Shown: positions 1 to 8,100 of the stretch, in pieces
How the letters are laid out: every line of letters begins with the position of its first letter
Numbering within the stretch: position 1 is the stretch's first letter
NCBI GenBank assembly: GCA_002327525.1
Contig: DCWG01000066.1
Span: forward strand, 1 to 18,178
Direction of reading: 5' to 3'
Source: Gammaproteobacteria bacterium UBA2168
GTDB taxonomy: Bacteria; Pseudomonadota; Gammaproteobacteria; Pseudomonadales; Azotimanducaceae
DNA length: 18,178 bases
Translations under genes and position numbers: made by a program
The notes under the pieces: model-generated
Seen by the model: only the letters and a program-made list of their open reading frames with translations
What the model was told of the DNA's origin: nothing
The model's database searches: none

Positions 1-534
1 GTGATCGTCGAGACCTCTCAGGGATGCGGAAGCGGCGGCTGCGCCGAAAGAGCCGAGAGTTCCCGTTGCGTGCCAACCGACTGCATAGTGACTGGGGCCT
101 GCATACCGGCCGAGAATACACTCGGTGTCGATTCCCGCAGACAGGGCGGCCAGCAGTCGGGCGCCGGTTGCCCGGCCGGACTCTCGCAGTTGCTCCGCCA
201 GCGCGAGCACGGCGGGCGCCACCGGTACGGTAGGGTGTCCGGACATGGCACTGTGGACGTCATCGTAGTCGTGGGCGTGACCTGCAGCGCCGTTGATGAG
301 GGCGGCTTGTGCAGCGCTCAGACGCTCGCCGCGGCCGATGAGCGAATGCGTCCCGCTGGCGCCGTCTTCCATTGCCTCATCGACCAGGATTCCAGCCAGT
401 GGTTCGTGTGCACCGGCCACCGTCACGCCTATGTAGTCCAGCAGCGCCTGTTTGGACGCCTCGCGCGCCTCGGCTGGAATGTCTTGATAGTTCGTCGCGG
501 CCACGCGTCGGGCCAGATCGAGAGTGGCGCTCAT
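1..534 (-). CDS. MmgE/PrpD family protein, N-terminal part (cut by window edge)
   Basis: The minus strand is open from an ATG at 534-532 to the window edge, giving 178 residues with no stop. The translation starts MSATLDLARRVAATNYQDIP and carries the family signature HAHDYDDVH followed by SGHPTVPVAPAVLALAE at about residues 90-115, then GWHATGTLGSFGAAAA near residue 160. These are hallmarks of the MmgE/PrpD superfamily, which includes 2-methylcitrate dehydratase, cis-aconitate decarboxylase and many uncharacterised members. An AGGGAG ribosome-binding site lies about 10 bases upstream of the ATG. About 60 percent of a usual 450-residue protein is missing beyond the edge. No prpB or prpC is visible, so a methylcitrate role is not supported and the substrate is unknown. 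The gene is divergent from the glycosyltransferase, with an upstream gap of about 180 bases. Confidence 0.9.
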   Translation of the reverse strand, partial: MSATLDLARRVAATNYQDIPAEAREASKQALLDYIGVTVAGAHEPLAGILVDEAMEDGASGTHSLIGRGERLSAAQAALINGAAGHAHDYDDVHSAMSGHPTVPVAPAVLALAEQLRESGRATGARLLAALSAGIDTECILGRYAGPSHYAVGWHATGTLGSFGAAAASASLRGLDDH

Positions 535-718
535 ATTATTTGTCTCCCTGGCTTGTCGCCCTTAACGTAGCCGGAATCCGGGACCTTTGCAAAATCGAAG
601 GCGTTTGTTTCGAACTGGACGAGAAAGTGCGATCGGGTCACTGTTTTTTGGCGCGCGTGCACCGTCATTCTGATCAAGATTGATGCCTATCCAATCGTGC
701 GCCGAAACGGAGATCGAC
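535..718. other. Divergent intergenic region between MmgE/PrpD and glycosyltransferase genes
   Basis: This gap must hold the promoters of both flanking genes. The only clear symmetry is CCGGAATCCGG at 571-581, an 11-base dyad with five-base arms. No convincing -35/-10 pair and no regulator gene were seen. The first 36 bases of the longer glycosyltransferase reading (683-718) fall inside it. Confidence 0.4.
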
Positions 719-1822
719 GTGAACTCGAGTGCCCAAATCGCTACCGTTACACCCAAACGCCTAGTCGTGCTCATCCCCACTCACTGGGAGGCGGTGATGG
801 GCGGCGCTCAGTATCAGGCGCAGCTCATGATGGAGGAACTCATTCGCGAAGGGGGGTATGAGATCTACTACCTGGCACGTCGCGTCGATCCGGATTTCGT
901 GCCGACCGGCTATGAAATTCGCCGCATAGGCCGTTTGCAGGGTGATAACTTCTTCATGGATGCACGGGGTCTGCTTGCAGCGCTCAACGAGATCCAACCA
1001 GACACTATCTATCACCAGGTGGGATGCGCCTGGACTGGAGTTGCGGCGTGGTATGCGCATCGCCACGACTGTCGTTTCGTGTGGCACATCGCTAGCGACA
1101 TGGACCTTAAGCCGTGGAATCACGGCTGGCTGCGGCGCCTTTCTGCGTCGTTTCTGGACAAGAAACTGCTGGAGTATGGGCTACGCCACGCCGATTGCGT
1201 GATGGCGCAAACCGAGTACCAGGTGCGTCTGCTGAAGCAGAACTATGGCCGTGACGCAGACCGCATCGTACGCAATTTTCATCCACAGCCGGTAGAACCA
1301 ATAGACAAGTCGGGTCCGGTCAGGGTGCTGTGGATCGCGAATCTCAAACCCATCAAGCAACCGCAGATCTTCTTCGATCTGGCGCGGGACCTGGCACACC
1401 TCGATGTACGCTTCGTGGTCATGGGTAAGATTTTTGTTGGGGAACAGGACATGCGTGCGCGCATGGATGCCCTCGACAACCTTGATTATCTCGGAGAGCG
1501 TACGCAGGAGGAGGTCAACCAACTCCTGGCGAATGCCCACCTGTTGGTCAACAAGAGCATGCTGGAAGGATTTTCGAACACCTTCATTCAGGCATGGATG
1601 CGAAGGGTGCCGGTGTTGTCGCTGAGCGTGGACCCGGACCGGTTGCTCAACGAGCGCGGTCTGGGATGGTGCGCGGATGGCGTCTACGATTCGCTGGTCA
1701 CCACCGTAGGGCAATATGCGACAGACACGCAGTTGCGTCAAAGGGCCGGCGAGGCGGCCGAGCGGTATGCACTGGAGCATCACTGTTTAAGGAATATCGA
1801 CGAGATGGCGGCACTTTTCTAA
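719..1822 (+). CDS. Glycosyltransferase, GT4-like (GT-B fold)
   Basis: The protein has two Rossmann-like halves. The N-terminal half opens with RLVVLIPTHWEAVMGGAQYQ, an acceptor-side start with a GGAQ glycine loop. The C-terminal half contains VRVLWIANLKPIKQP and VRFVVMGKI. It also has a late nucleotide-sugar site, LVNKSMLEGFSNTFIQAWMR. The usual EX7E motif appears here as E283-X7-Q291, so the second acid is replaced by Gln. It should move a sugar from an activated donor onto a glycan or lipid at the inner membrane, but donor and acceptor cannot be read. I prefer the GTG at 719 because GGAGA lies five bases upstream. An in-frame ATG at 683 and TTG at 680 would add 12-13 residues with weaker ribosome-binding sites. 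The next gene starts 37 bases downstream and may be cotranscribed. No polysaccharide cluster surrounds it. Confidence 0.85.
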   Translation: MNSSAQIATVTPKRLVVLIPTHWEAVMGGAQYQAQLMMEELIREGGYEIYYLARRVDPDFVPTGYEIRRIGRLQGDNFFMDARGLLAALNEIQPDTIYHQVGCAWTGVAAWYAHRHDCRFVWHIASDMDLKPWNHGWLRRLSASFLDKKLLEYGLRHADCVMAQTEYQVRLLKQNYGRDADRIVRNFHPQPVEPIDKSGPVRVLWIANLKPIKQPQIFFDLARDLAHLDVRFVVMGKIFVGEQDMRARMDALDNLDYLGERTQEEVNQLLANAHLLVNKSMLEGFSNTFIQAWMRRVPVLSLSVDPDRLLNERGLGWCADGVYDSLVTTVGQYATDTQLRQRAGEAAERYALEHHCLRNIDEMAALF

Positions 1823-1859
1823 CGGCGTTCTGGCCGATGCACTCAAAAGGCAGACGAAC

Positions 1860-2711
1860 ATGGAACGGATCTACTGCTCGCAGGCGGCACAGGGTGAAAC
1901 CCTGTCGGGTACCGCGGACCAGGTCGACGTCTGGTTGATGCTGGAATACCGCCCATCCTGGGGAGCCAGGGTGGTGGATGACAACGATCTTTCCGAGGAT
2001 GTGAGGCGATGGCTGTCGGAACAGGTGGGTCGACTGCGTGACAGGGGATTGGTGGTTCGCCCGCAATTCATTCGCCAACCGGAGATCGACCGGTCGGACA
2101 CGCGCCTGTTACTTGGTTTCGATGACACCCTGACCATGGTGTCGTGCGAAGGGTACCGCGATCTGCTGGACCTGCACCTTTGCGATGTGCTCGACGAGGG
2201 TGCCACGCAGGTGCTCACGGAACCAAACTACTTCGTCTGCACGAATGGTCAGCGAGACCTGTGCTGCGCGCGTTTCGGCTTGCCGGCGTATGCTGCCCTG
2301 AGAGAGATTGCGGGTGAGCGCGCGTGGCAGACGACGCACCTGGGCGGTCATCGGTTTGCTCCCAACGTGTTGGTGCTACCCCAGGGCGTGATGTACGGCA
2401 GGGTTACCGCGGAGAGTGTAGATACGTTTGCCAGCCTCATCGAAGGGGGTGAGCTGGCGTTCGATCAGCTGCGCGGCCGTACCCGATACCCCAGAGCCGT
2501 ACAGGCTGCGGAGGCCGCAATCGGGCAGAATGGATTGCGGCTGTTGCACGTCCAACAGGGCAAGCGTACACAGCGTGTGACATTCGCCGCAAGGGATGGC
2601 CGATATCGGGTGGTGGTCAGCGGCCGTGACAGAGCGGACGTATTGGCGAGTTGCGGGGATGTCGAGCACAAGGATGTCATCTCGTACGAAAGCGAGCGCG
2701 TCGAAGACTGA
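1860..2711 (+). CDS. Sucrase/ferredoxin-like family protein (thioredoxin-fold [2Fe-2S])
   Basis: A 283-residue protein starting MERIYCSQAAQGETLSGTA. Residues around 124-170 show the family core: C127-x7-C135-C136 (YFVCTNGQRDLCCARFG) followed by H160-L-G-G-H164-RFAPN and LVLPQGVMYGRV. This matches the sucrase/ferredoxin-like (Suc/Fer) family. Its relative, yeast Apd1, binds a [2Fe-2S] cluster with two Cys and two His, the His coming from an HxGGH motif. I infer C127, C135 or C136, H160 and H164 as cluster ligands. The protein is probably a cytosolic electron carrier or redox protein; its partner is unknown. The name 'sucrase' is historical and there is no glycosidase motif. Length and both ends look intact. 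It lies 37 bases after the glycosyltransferase, in the same direction. The C-terminal tail overlaps antisense reading of the VOC remnant that follows. Confidence 0.85.
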   Translation: MERIYCSQAAQGETLSGTADQVDVWLMLEYRPSWGARVVDDNDLSEDVRRWLSEQVGRLRDRGLVVRPQFIRQPEIDRSDTRLLLGFDDTLTMVSCEGYRDLLDLHLCDVLDEGATQVLTEPNYFVCTNGQRDLCCARFGLPAYAALREIAGERAWQTTHLGGHRFAPNVLVLPQGVMYGRVTAESVDTFASLIEGGELAFDQLRGRTRYPRAVQAAEAAIGQNGLRLLHVQQGKRTQRVTFAARDGRYRVVVSGRDRADVLASCGDVEHKDVISYESERVED

Positions 2712-2718
2712 TTCCCGT

Positions 2719-2891
2719 CGGCGGGTCGTGGGCCCGATGATCTTCGCGTACCGCTCGTCCCGGGGTTCCCAGAGTTCCACTAGCTGGCCGGTGAGGTCCT
2801 CGATGTGGGCGAAGCTGCCGTACTCCTCCACCACGATCTCGTCCATCACTATCACACCCGCGGCACGCAGGCGATAAGGCAGCAGATGCAA
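2719..2891 (-). pseudogene. C-terminal remnant of a glyoxalase/VOC-family gene
   Basis: On the minus strand, about 57 codons read LRAAGVIVMDEIVVEEYGSF, AHIEDLTGQLVELWEP, then RDERYAKIIGPTTR. This is the last third of a VOC (glyoxalase/bleomycin-resistance) fold: the xxYGxFAxIxDxxGxxVELWEP block carries the C-terminal metal-ligand Glu region. The first half is absent. Reading upstream in the same frame meets a TAG close to position 2901, and no VOC-like residues are seen in the 120 bases before the tRNA. The frame has no stop of its own until 2376, inside the antisense of the Suc/Fer gene, so the natural stop has also been lost. I read this as a truncated relic rather than an expressed gene. 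Confidence 0.65.
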
Positions 2892-3009
2892 TACGACCTA
2901 GCTAGCACTGTTTGATGAGGTGGAGGGACGTGTGGAACCCACTGCAAATCCCTTCGAGGTGATAGCGGGAAATGTGTAAACCATGTCCCCGCCAAGGACC
3001 CCCTGAAAC
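2892..3009. other. Non-coding stretch between VOC remnant and tRNA-Arg
   Basis: No gene, terminator or repeat was found here. The missing 5' part of the VOC gene would have had to lie here but shows no recognisable residues. The tRNA transcript runs into this stretch without a visible intrinsic terminator. Confidence 0.4.
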
Positions 3010-3086
3010 TGGCGCGCCCGGGAGGATTCGAACCCCCGACACCTGGGTTCGAAGCCCAGTGCTCTATCCAGCTGAGCTACGAGCGC
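3010..3086 (-). tRNA. tRNA-Arg (anticodon TCG)
   Basis: On the minus strand the acceptor GCGCTCG pairs with CGGGCGC (one G-T pair). The D stem is GCTC/GAGC. The anticodon stem CTGGG/CCCAG encloses the loop CTTCGAA, giving anticodon TCG, which reads CGA arginine codons. The T stem GGGGG/CCTCC encloses TTCGAAT. The discriminator base is G at 3013, and CCA is encoded at 3012-3010. All four stems close, so the gene looks functional. A matching promoter lies just upstream. No integrase or clear attachment-site duplication was seen at its 3' end, although the flank on that side holds a gene relic. Confidence 0.96.
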
Positions 3087-3104
3087 GTGGTCTGGAGGGC
3101 GGAG

Positions 3105-3133
3105 ATAGTAGCGATCTTGTCCGACTTTTTCAC
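3105..3133 (-). promoter_or_regulatory. sigma70-type promoter of tRNA-Arg
   Basis: Read on the minus strand, GTGAAA (3133-3128) is separated by 17 bases from TACTAT (3110-3105), a good -35/-10 pair. The predicted start is near 3098, about 12 bases before the tRNA. The discriminator just after the -10 is GC-rich (CTCCGCCC), as is common for stable-RNA promoters under stringent control. This is read by eye. Confidence 0.55.
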
Positions 3134-3210
3134 TTACTGCGAACTTTTCTGGTCTTTCGGGCGACTAATCCCCTGATTGTTTTCACGACAGTCATGTTTA
3201 TCCCTGACCT

Positions 3211-3239
3211 GGCCCGCCGCTTCGGCGGGCCTTTTTTTT
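3211..3239 (+). terminator. Strong rho-independent terminator, plus strand
   Basis: GGCCCGCCG and CGGCGGGCC form a 9-bp stem with a three-base CTT loop, followed directly by eight T residues at 3232-3239. It can act only on plus-strand transcripts, because there is no A run on the left side. No plus-strand gene ends within 500 bases upstream. It may insulate the efflux operon from read-through, or be the end of a small RNA or of a lost gene. Confidence 0.85.
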
Positions 3240-3258
3240 GTTTACCAGGAACCCGTGC

Positions 3259-3288
3259 TTGCGGTTTCGAGTCCTGCTGGGATATAGT
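3259..3288 (+). promoter_or_regulatory. Probable promoter of the TetR-efflux operon
   Basis: TTGCGG (3259-3264), an 18-base spacer, then TATAGT (3283-3288) gives a plausible sigma70 promoter. The predicted start near 3295 falls inside the operator dyad, so a bound repressor would block it. The transcript leader would then be only about 20 bases long. Confidence 0.45.
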
Positions 3289-3308
3289 TCAAACAAACGT
3301 TTGAACTA
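3285..3308 (+). promoter_or_regulatory. TetR-family operator (PsrA-type dyad)
   Basis: A perfect inverted repeat: arm TAGTTCAAAC (3285-3294), spacer AAAC, arm GTTTGAACTA (3299-3308). The core CAAAC-N4-GTTTG fits the box described for the TetR-family regulator PsrA (C/GAAAC-N2-4-GTTTG/C). The regulator encoded next has a PsrA-like helix-turn-helix. The dyad overlaps the -10 and the predicted start site and ends seven bases before the start codon, so autorepression is the natural reading. Confidence 0.75.
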
Positions 3309-3315
3309 ATTTAGT

Positions 3316-3993
3316 ATGAGTTCCCGTATCAATTCCAGCCGGGAGGCGCGCACACAGCGCGCAGATGGAGAACAGACCCGCAACCGGATTCTCGATGCGG
3401 CCGAGGAACTGTTCGCCGATGAGGGATACAGCGCCGCTTCGCTGCGCGCCATCGCCCAGCGCGCCGGGGTGAACCTTGCCGCCGCGCACTATCACTTCGG
3501 ATCGAAGACGGGACTGTTTGCGGCGGCTATCCATCGTCATGCCGAACCACTGAACGAACAGCGCCGGATCCTGCTGGAGCAGGTGCATGAGGATGACGGA
3601 AAGACGCGTGTGGAGGCGATCATGCGGGCTTTTTTCGCGCCACTGGCTCAGGGTGCGCTCGCCGATGGCCGTCTACCGCGGCTGATCGCGCGCATTTACG
3701 GTGAGCCGGGCGGCGTGGGCCGCAAACTGCTGACTCAGGAGTTCAGCGAGACCCTGCAGCGCTTCATCGGAGCGCTGGATGGTGCGATTGTGGAACTCGA
3801 TCGCGAGGAACTGACGTGGCGTTTCCACTTCGTCGTGGGGGCCATGGTGCATCTGCTTAATTTCGACACACCTCCGGGCATGTCTGAGGGAAGTGGGGAT
3901 GTGGAAGGGCGGGTGGAGCGTCTGCTCGCGTTCAGCGTGGCCGGTATCGTGCATGGCACTGCGGTCGGGAGAGAAGATCATGAGCATACGTAG
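3316..3993 (+). CDS. TetR/AcrR family regulator of the efflux operon (PsrA-like)
   Basis: A 225-residue protein. Residues about 20-65 form the TetR helix-turn-helix: RNRILDAAEELFADEGYSAA, SLRAIAQRAGVNLAAAHYHFGSK. The recognition part (AGVNLAA.HYHFGSK) closely resembles PsrA-type regulators. The C-terminal ligand-binding region has LTWRFHFVVGAMVHLL near residue 165-185, again like that subgroup. It probably represses its own operon through the dyad directly upstream. The effector is unknown; PsrA proteins respond to fatty acids, but that is only an analogy. The ATG at 3316 has no Shine-Dalgarno sequence and sits seven bases after the operator, so translation may be weak or nearly leaderless. 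The end overlaps the start of the membrane-fusion gene by 14 bases, so the two are cotranscribed. Confidence 0.9.
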   Translation: MSSRINSSREARTQRADGEQTRNRILDAAEELFADEGYSAASLRAIAQRAGVNLAAAHYHFGSKTGLFAAAIHRHAEPLNEQRRILLEQVHEDDGKTRVEAIMRAFFAPLAQGALADGRLPRLIARIYGEPGGVGRKLLTQEFSETLQRFIGALDGAIVELDREELTWRFHFVVGAMVHLLNFDTPPGMSEGSGDVEGRVERLLAFSVAGIVHGTAVGREDHEHT

Positions 3994-5176
3994 GGTGTTG
4001 TTGCCGTTTCTCGTCGTGATCGTCGGCGTTGGTGCCGCCGCTGTGCTCATTGCGACGGGGCCGCGTGTGGAAATGCGGGCCCCGGAACAGGTTGCTCCCG
4101 TCGTACGCACGGTTACGGCCGAGCCACGCACGGTGCGCCTGTCCGTGAATACCCATGGCACGGTCGTGCCGCGCACCGAAAGTGATCTCGTACCGGAAGT
4201 CTCGGGCCGCGTGGTGGAAGTTTCTCCGGCGCTCGCCTCCGGCGGCTTCTTCGTTGAGGGCGACGTGCTGTTGCGAATCGATCCACTCGATTACGAGGTG
4301 GCCCTGGAACAGGCGCGCGCCGGGTTGGCCCGGGCCGAAAGCGAATTGCTCAATGCGCGCAAAGACCTGAAGCGGCAGAGCAACCTGAAGCAACGCAATG
4401 CAACCAGCGAGGCGCAGCGGGACGATTCGGCCAACCGGGCACGGGTGGGTGAAGCCACGGTGCGTGAAGCCAATGCCCGCCTGTCCCGCGCACGTCGGGA
4501 CCTGGCGCGTACGGCCATCGTGGCACCCTACGATGGACGCGTGCGCTCCGAGCAGGTGGACGTGGGTCAGTTTGTCAATCGAGGTGCGCCTGTGGCCAAG
4601 ATATTTGCCGTGGACTTTGCCGAGGTACGTTTGCCCATCCACGACGAGGAACTTGCATTTCTCGACTTGCCGATGTTGGGGGAGGTGGTGGGTTCGGTGC
4701 CGGTGCCGGTGACGTTGCGGGCACGATTCGCTGGCGAGGACCACGAATGGCAAGGCCTGGTGGTGCGTACGGAAGGTGAACTGGATCCGCGTACGCGCAT
4801 GGTCAATGCCGTGGCGAGAGTTGCCGATCCCTATGCGGTGGGAGAAGGTAAACCGCCTCTGAGCGTGGGGTTGTTCGTAGACGCCGAGATCCACGGTACG
4901 CATTTCAAAGACGTGATCGAGCTTCCTCGTCAGGCGCTGCGCGGTGAAGGGCGGGTGTTTGTCGTGGATGCAACCAACCAGTTGCGGTTTCGCGACGTCG
5001 ACGTGCTGCGCGTGAGTCGCGACCGGGTGTTCCTGTCCGCTGGTGTCAGTGCTGGTGAACGGGTCTGTGTGTCGCCGGTGCAGGCAACGGAAGACGGGAT
5101 GCTCGTGAGATTGGCGCCAACCGAGGCGGAAACGCGCACGGTGTTGACGCCGCTTGAGGAGACCACCGCCTCATGA
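3980..5176 (+). CDS. RND efflux periplasmic adaptor (HlyD/MFP family)
   Basis: A 398-residue protein starting at the ATG at 3980, preceded by GGGAGAGAAG. It has one N-terminal membrane segment (RRVLLPFLVVIVGVGAAAVL). A lipoyl half-motif follows, SDLVPEVSGRVVEVSPALAS, then a helical hairpin at about residues 105-170 (ALEQARAGLARAESELLNAR ... RANARLSRARRDLARTAIV type repeats). The second lipoyl half is APYDGRVRSEQVDVGQFVNR. Beta-barrel and membrane-proximal regions complete the protein. It links an inner-membrane RND pump to an outer-membrane channel. A longer in-frame reading from 3893 exists but would run deep inside the TetR gene and precede the membrane anchor, so it was not used. The stop overlaps the RND start by four bases (ATGA), showing translational coupling. 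No outer-membrane channel gene is present in the operon. Confidence 0.92.
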   Translation: MSIRRVLLPFLVVIVGVGAAAVLIATGPRVEMRAPEQVAPVVRTVTAEPRTVRLSVNTHGTVVPRTESDLVPEVSGRVVEVSPALASGGFFVEGDVLLRIDPLDYEVALEQARAGLARAESELLNARKDLKRQSNLKQRNATSEAQRDDSANRARVGEATVREANARLSRARRDLARTAIVAPYDGRVRSEQVDVGQFVNRGAPVAKIFAVDFAEVRLPIHDEELAFLDLPMLGEVVGSVPVPVTLRARFAGEDHEWQGLVVRTEGELDPRTRMVNAVARVADPYAVGEGKPPLSVGLFVDAEIHGTHFKDVIELPRQALRGEGRVFVVDATNQLRFRDVDVLRVSRDRVFLSAGVSAGERVCVSPVQATEDGMLVRLAPTEAETRTVLTPLEETTAS

Positions 5177-8100
5177 GCGGGCCCATCGAGTGGTTTGCGC
5201 GCAACCACATCGCCGCCAACCTATTGTTCGGCACCATCGTGATGGCGGGTCTGGTCGCGCTACCCAGCATGCCGCAAAAAATATTTCCGGACGTCGACAT
5301 CAAGCTCATCACCATCTCGGTACTGCATCTGGGCGCCGCACCCGAAGAGGTCGAGGAGGGCGTGTGTATCCGTATCGAGGAGGAACTCGAGGGTGTGGAG
5401 GACGTAAAGGAGATCCGCTCCAACGCCGTTGAGGGCAGTTGCTCGGTGCAGGTGGAACTGTACGAGGATGCGGATGAGGCGCGCGCGCTGGATGATGTGA
5501 AAAACCGTGTCGATTCCATCGACACATTTCCCGAAGAAACGGAAAAACCCATCATCACGCTGGTCACCCAGCGACGCTCCGTCATGGATATCGCTCTCAC
5601 CGGGCCGGAAGACGAGCGCGCGTTGAAACAGCTGGGTCAGCGCGTACGCGACGAGATCGCAGCACTGCCTGAGGTCACGCACGTCGAGTTGTCCAACACG
5701 CGGCCTTACGAGATCTCCATCGAGGTCTCGGAAGCCTCGCTCAGGCGCTACGGGCTCAGCTTCGATCAGGTTGCCGATGCGCTGCGCAGTGCATCGCTCG
5801 ACCTGCCGGGTGGGTCTATCAAGGCGGACGGCGGCGAAGTCTTACTGCGCACGAAGGGCCAGGCGTACTGGGGCCCGGAGTTCGAAAATCTGCTCATCAT
5901 GAGCCGTCCCGATGGCGCGCGCGTGTACCTGAGGGATGTCGCTCAGGTGGTCGATGGTTTCGAGGATACCGACCAGAAGATGTGGTTCGACGGGCAGCCC
6001 ACCGCGCTGGTGCGGGTCTCCCGGGTCGGCAGTCAGGACATTCTGGAAATCACGGCCGCGCTGAACGCTTACGTAGAACGAGCTGAGACGACGCTGCCGG
6101 AGGGCGCTCGCCTGACCGTCTGGAGTGATAACTCGGTGATGCTGCGCGATCGACTCGACGTCCTTATTACTAGCGCGCGCCAGGGTTTCCTGATGGTACT
6201 CATTTTGCTGACGTTGTTTTTGCGACCCCGATTGTCGTTCTGGGTCAGCATTGGTGTGCCGGTGGCTTTCATGGGCGGGCTCTTTCTGGCTTCGATTCTC
6301 GGCATGTCCATCAACGCCATCTCGCTGTTCGGCTTCCTCCTGGTGCTGGGAATCCTGGTGGATGACGCCGTGGTGGTTGGGGAGAAGGTGTACACCCTGC
6401 AGCAGGAAGCGCCGCCGACGGCGGAGGGGATGCTCAATGCAGCCGTGCGCGGCACCAAACACGTATCCGTACCCGTGATATTCGGGGTTCTCACCACGGC
6501 CACCACTTTTTCCCCGTTGCTGCTGGGTCCGGGTTCAACCGGCGACATCATATCCGTCATCGCCACCATCGTGATGGCGTGCCTGGCATTCTCGCTGATT
6601 GAATCTCAGCTCGTGTTGCCGGCGCACCTCGGACATCAGCGTATCCAGTCCGCTTCGGGTGAGGTGGGACTCATGCTGGTGCCGCTGATCGCCATTTTGC
6701 TGCTTGAGTTCGCGTGGGATACTCGCAGTTACATCGCACTCGCCCTCGGGGTTGTGTCGGTGATTTATGCATGGTATCTCACCGGGCACTTCGAGCGCGT
6801 AGCGGCGGGGGTCATCTGCCTCCAATCGCGATTCTCCGACAACCTCGAGCGGCTGATTAACACGCGCTTCAGGTCTGTGGTGGAAGCATCCATCGCCAAC
6901 CGTTACTTCGCGAGCGCTTGTGCGCTGGCTGTTCTGATCGCCAGCCTGGGAGTTCTGGTCAGCGGCCGCTTGCCGTTTTCGTTCTTCCCGCCGCTCGAGG
7001 CGGACGGGGTGATGGCGCGACTGACGATGCCACTCGGCACTCCTGCCCGGGTAACCGAACAGGCCGTCATGCACCTGCAACGCTCGGCCCGCGATCTCGC
7101 CGACGAACTGGCAGCGAAGATGCCGGAGCATCCCCCGGTGACGCACATACTGGCTGCGGTGGGTGGTCACCCCGTGTCCTCATCGACCAACGGCCCGCCT
7201 ACTATCAACCCCTCCGTCGCGGCCTCCGGGGGCCATCTTGGTGAAGTGACACTACAACTGAGCGCGGGTCAGGAGCGACCGGAGCTGAAAACCCGGGCCG
7301 TGGGGCAGATGTGGCGCGACCGCGTGGGTGCCATCCCGGATGCTACCGAGCTGGTGTTCGACTCCTCGCTGTTCATCATTGGCGAGGCAATCAACATCCA
7401 GCTCGCGGGAGACAATCTCGATGAGCTCAGGGAGGTGGCTGCACGTATTCGCCGGGCACTTGCGGAGTATCCGGGTGTCATCGACATCTCCGATTCCTTC
7501 CGTTCCGGCAAGCAGGAACTGAAGCTCAGCACCCTGCCTTCAGGAGAGGCGCTGGGTCTGTCGCTGGGTTCACTGGCGCGCCAGGTGCGCCAGGCGTTTT
7601 ACGGTGAGGAGGCACAGCGCATTCAGCGCGGCCGCGACGATGTACGAGTGATGGTGCGTTACACCGAGTCGGAAAGGCGATCGTTGGCGGCGCTGGAGAG
7701 TATGCGCATCCGCACACCGGATGGCTCCGAAGTACCCTTCGCGACCATCGCCAATGCGGATCTCGGCCAGGGTTTTTCCACCATCAGACGCACCGACGCC
7801 CGGCGCGTCGTCAACGTGACCGCGGATGTGGATCGCACGGTCACCACCAGTAACGAAGTACTGGCGCTGTTCCTGAACGGGCCGCTGCAGCAGATCTTGA
7901 GGGACTATCCAACGGTCACCTACGATATGGCGGGTGCCCAGCAGGAGCAGGCGGAAACGGCGACCGCCATTCTGCCGTTGTTCGGTCTTGCGCTGTTCGT
8001 GATCTATACTCTGCTGGCGGTGCCGCTGCGTTCGTACTCGCAGCCCCTGATCATCATGGGCGTCATCCCGTTTGCTCTCGTCGGGTCGGTCATCGGACAC

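Noticed and set aside
1..570. Plus-strand open reading of 189 codons at the left edge
   Set aside because: Its composition is shuffled and unlike any fold, and the minus strand here encodes a clear MmgE/PrpD N-terminus with a start and ribosome-binding site.
2376..2718. Extension of the VOC remnant reading into the Suc/Fer gene
   Set aside because: VOC-like residues stop near 2719. The rest is antisense to an intact gene and shows no family features.
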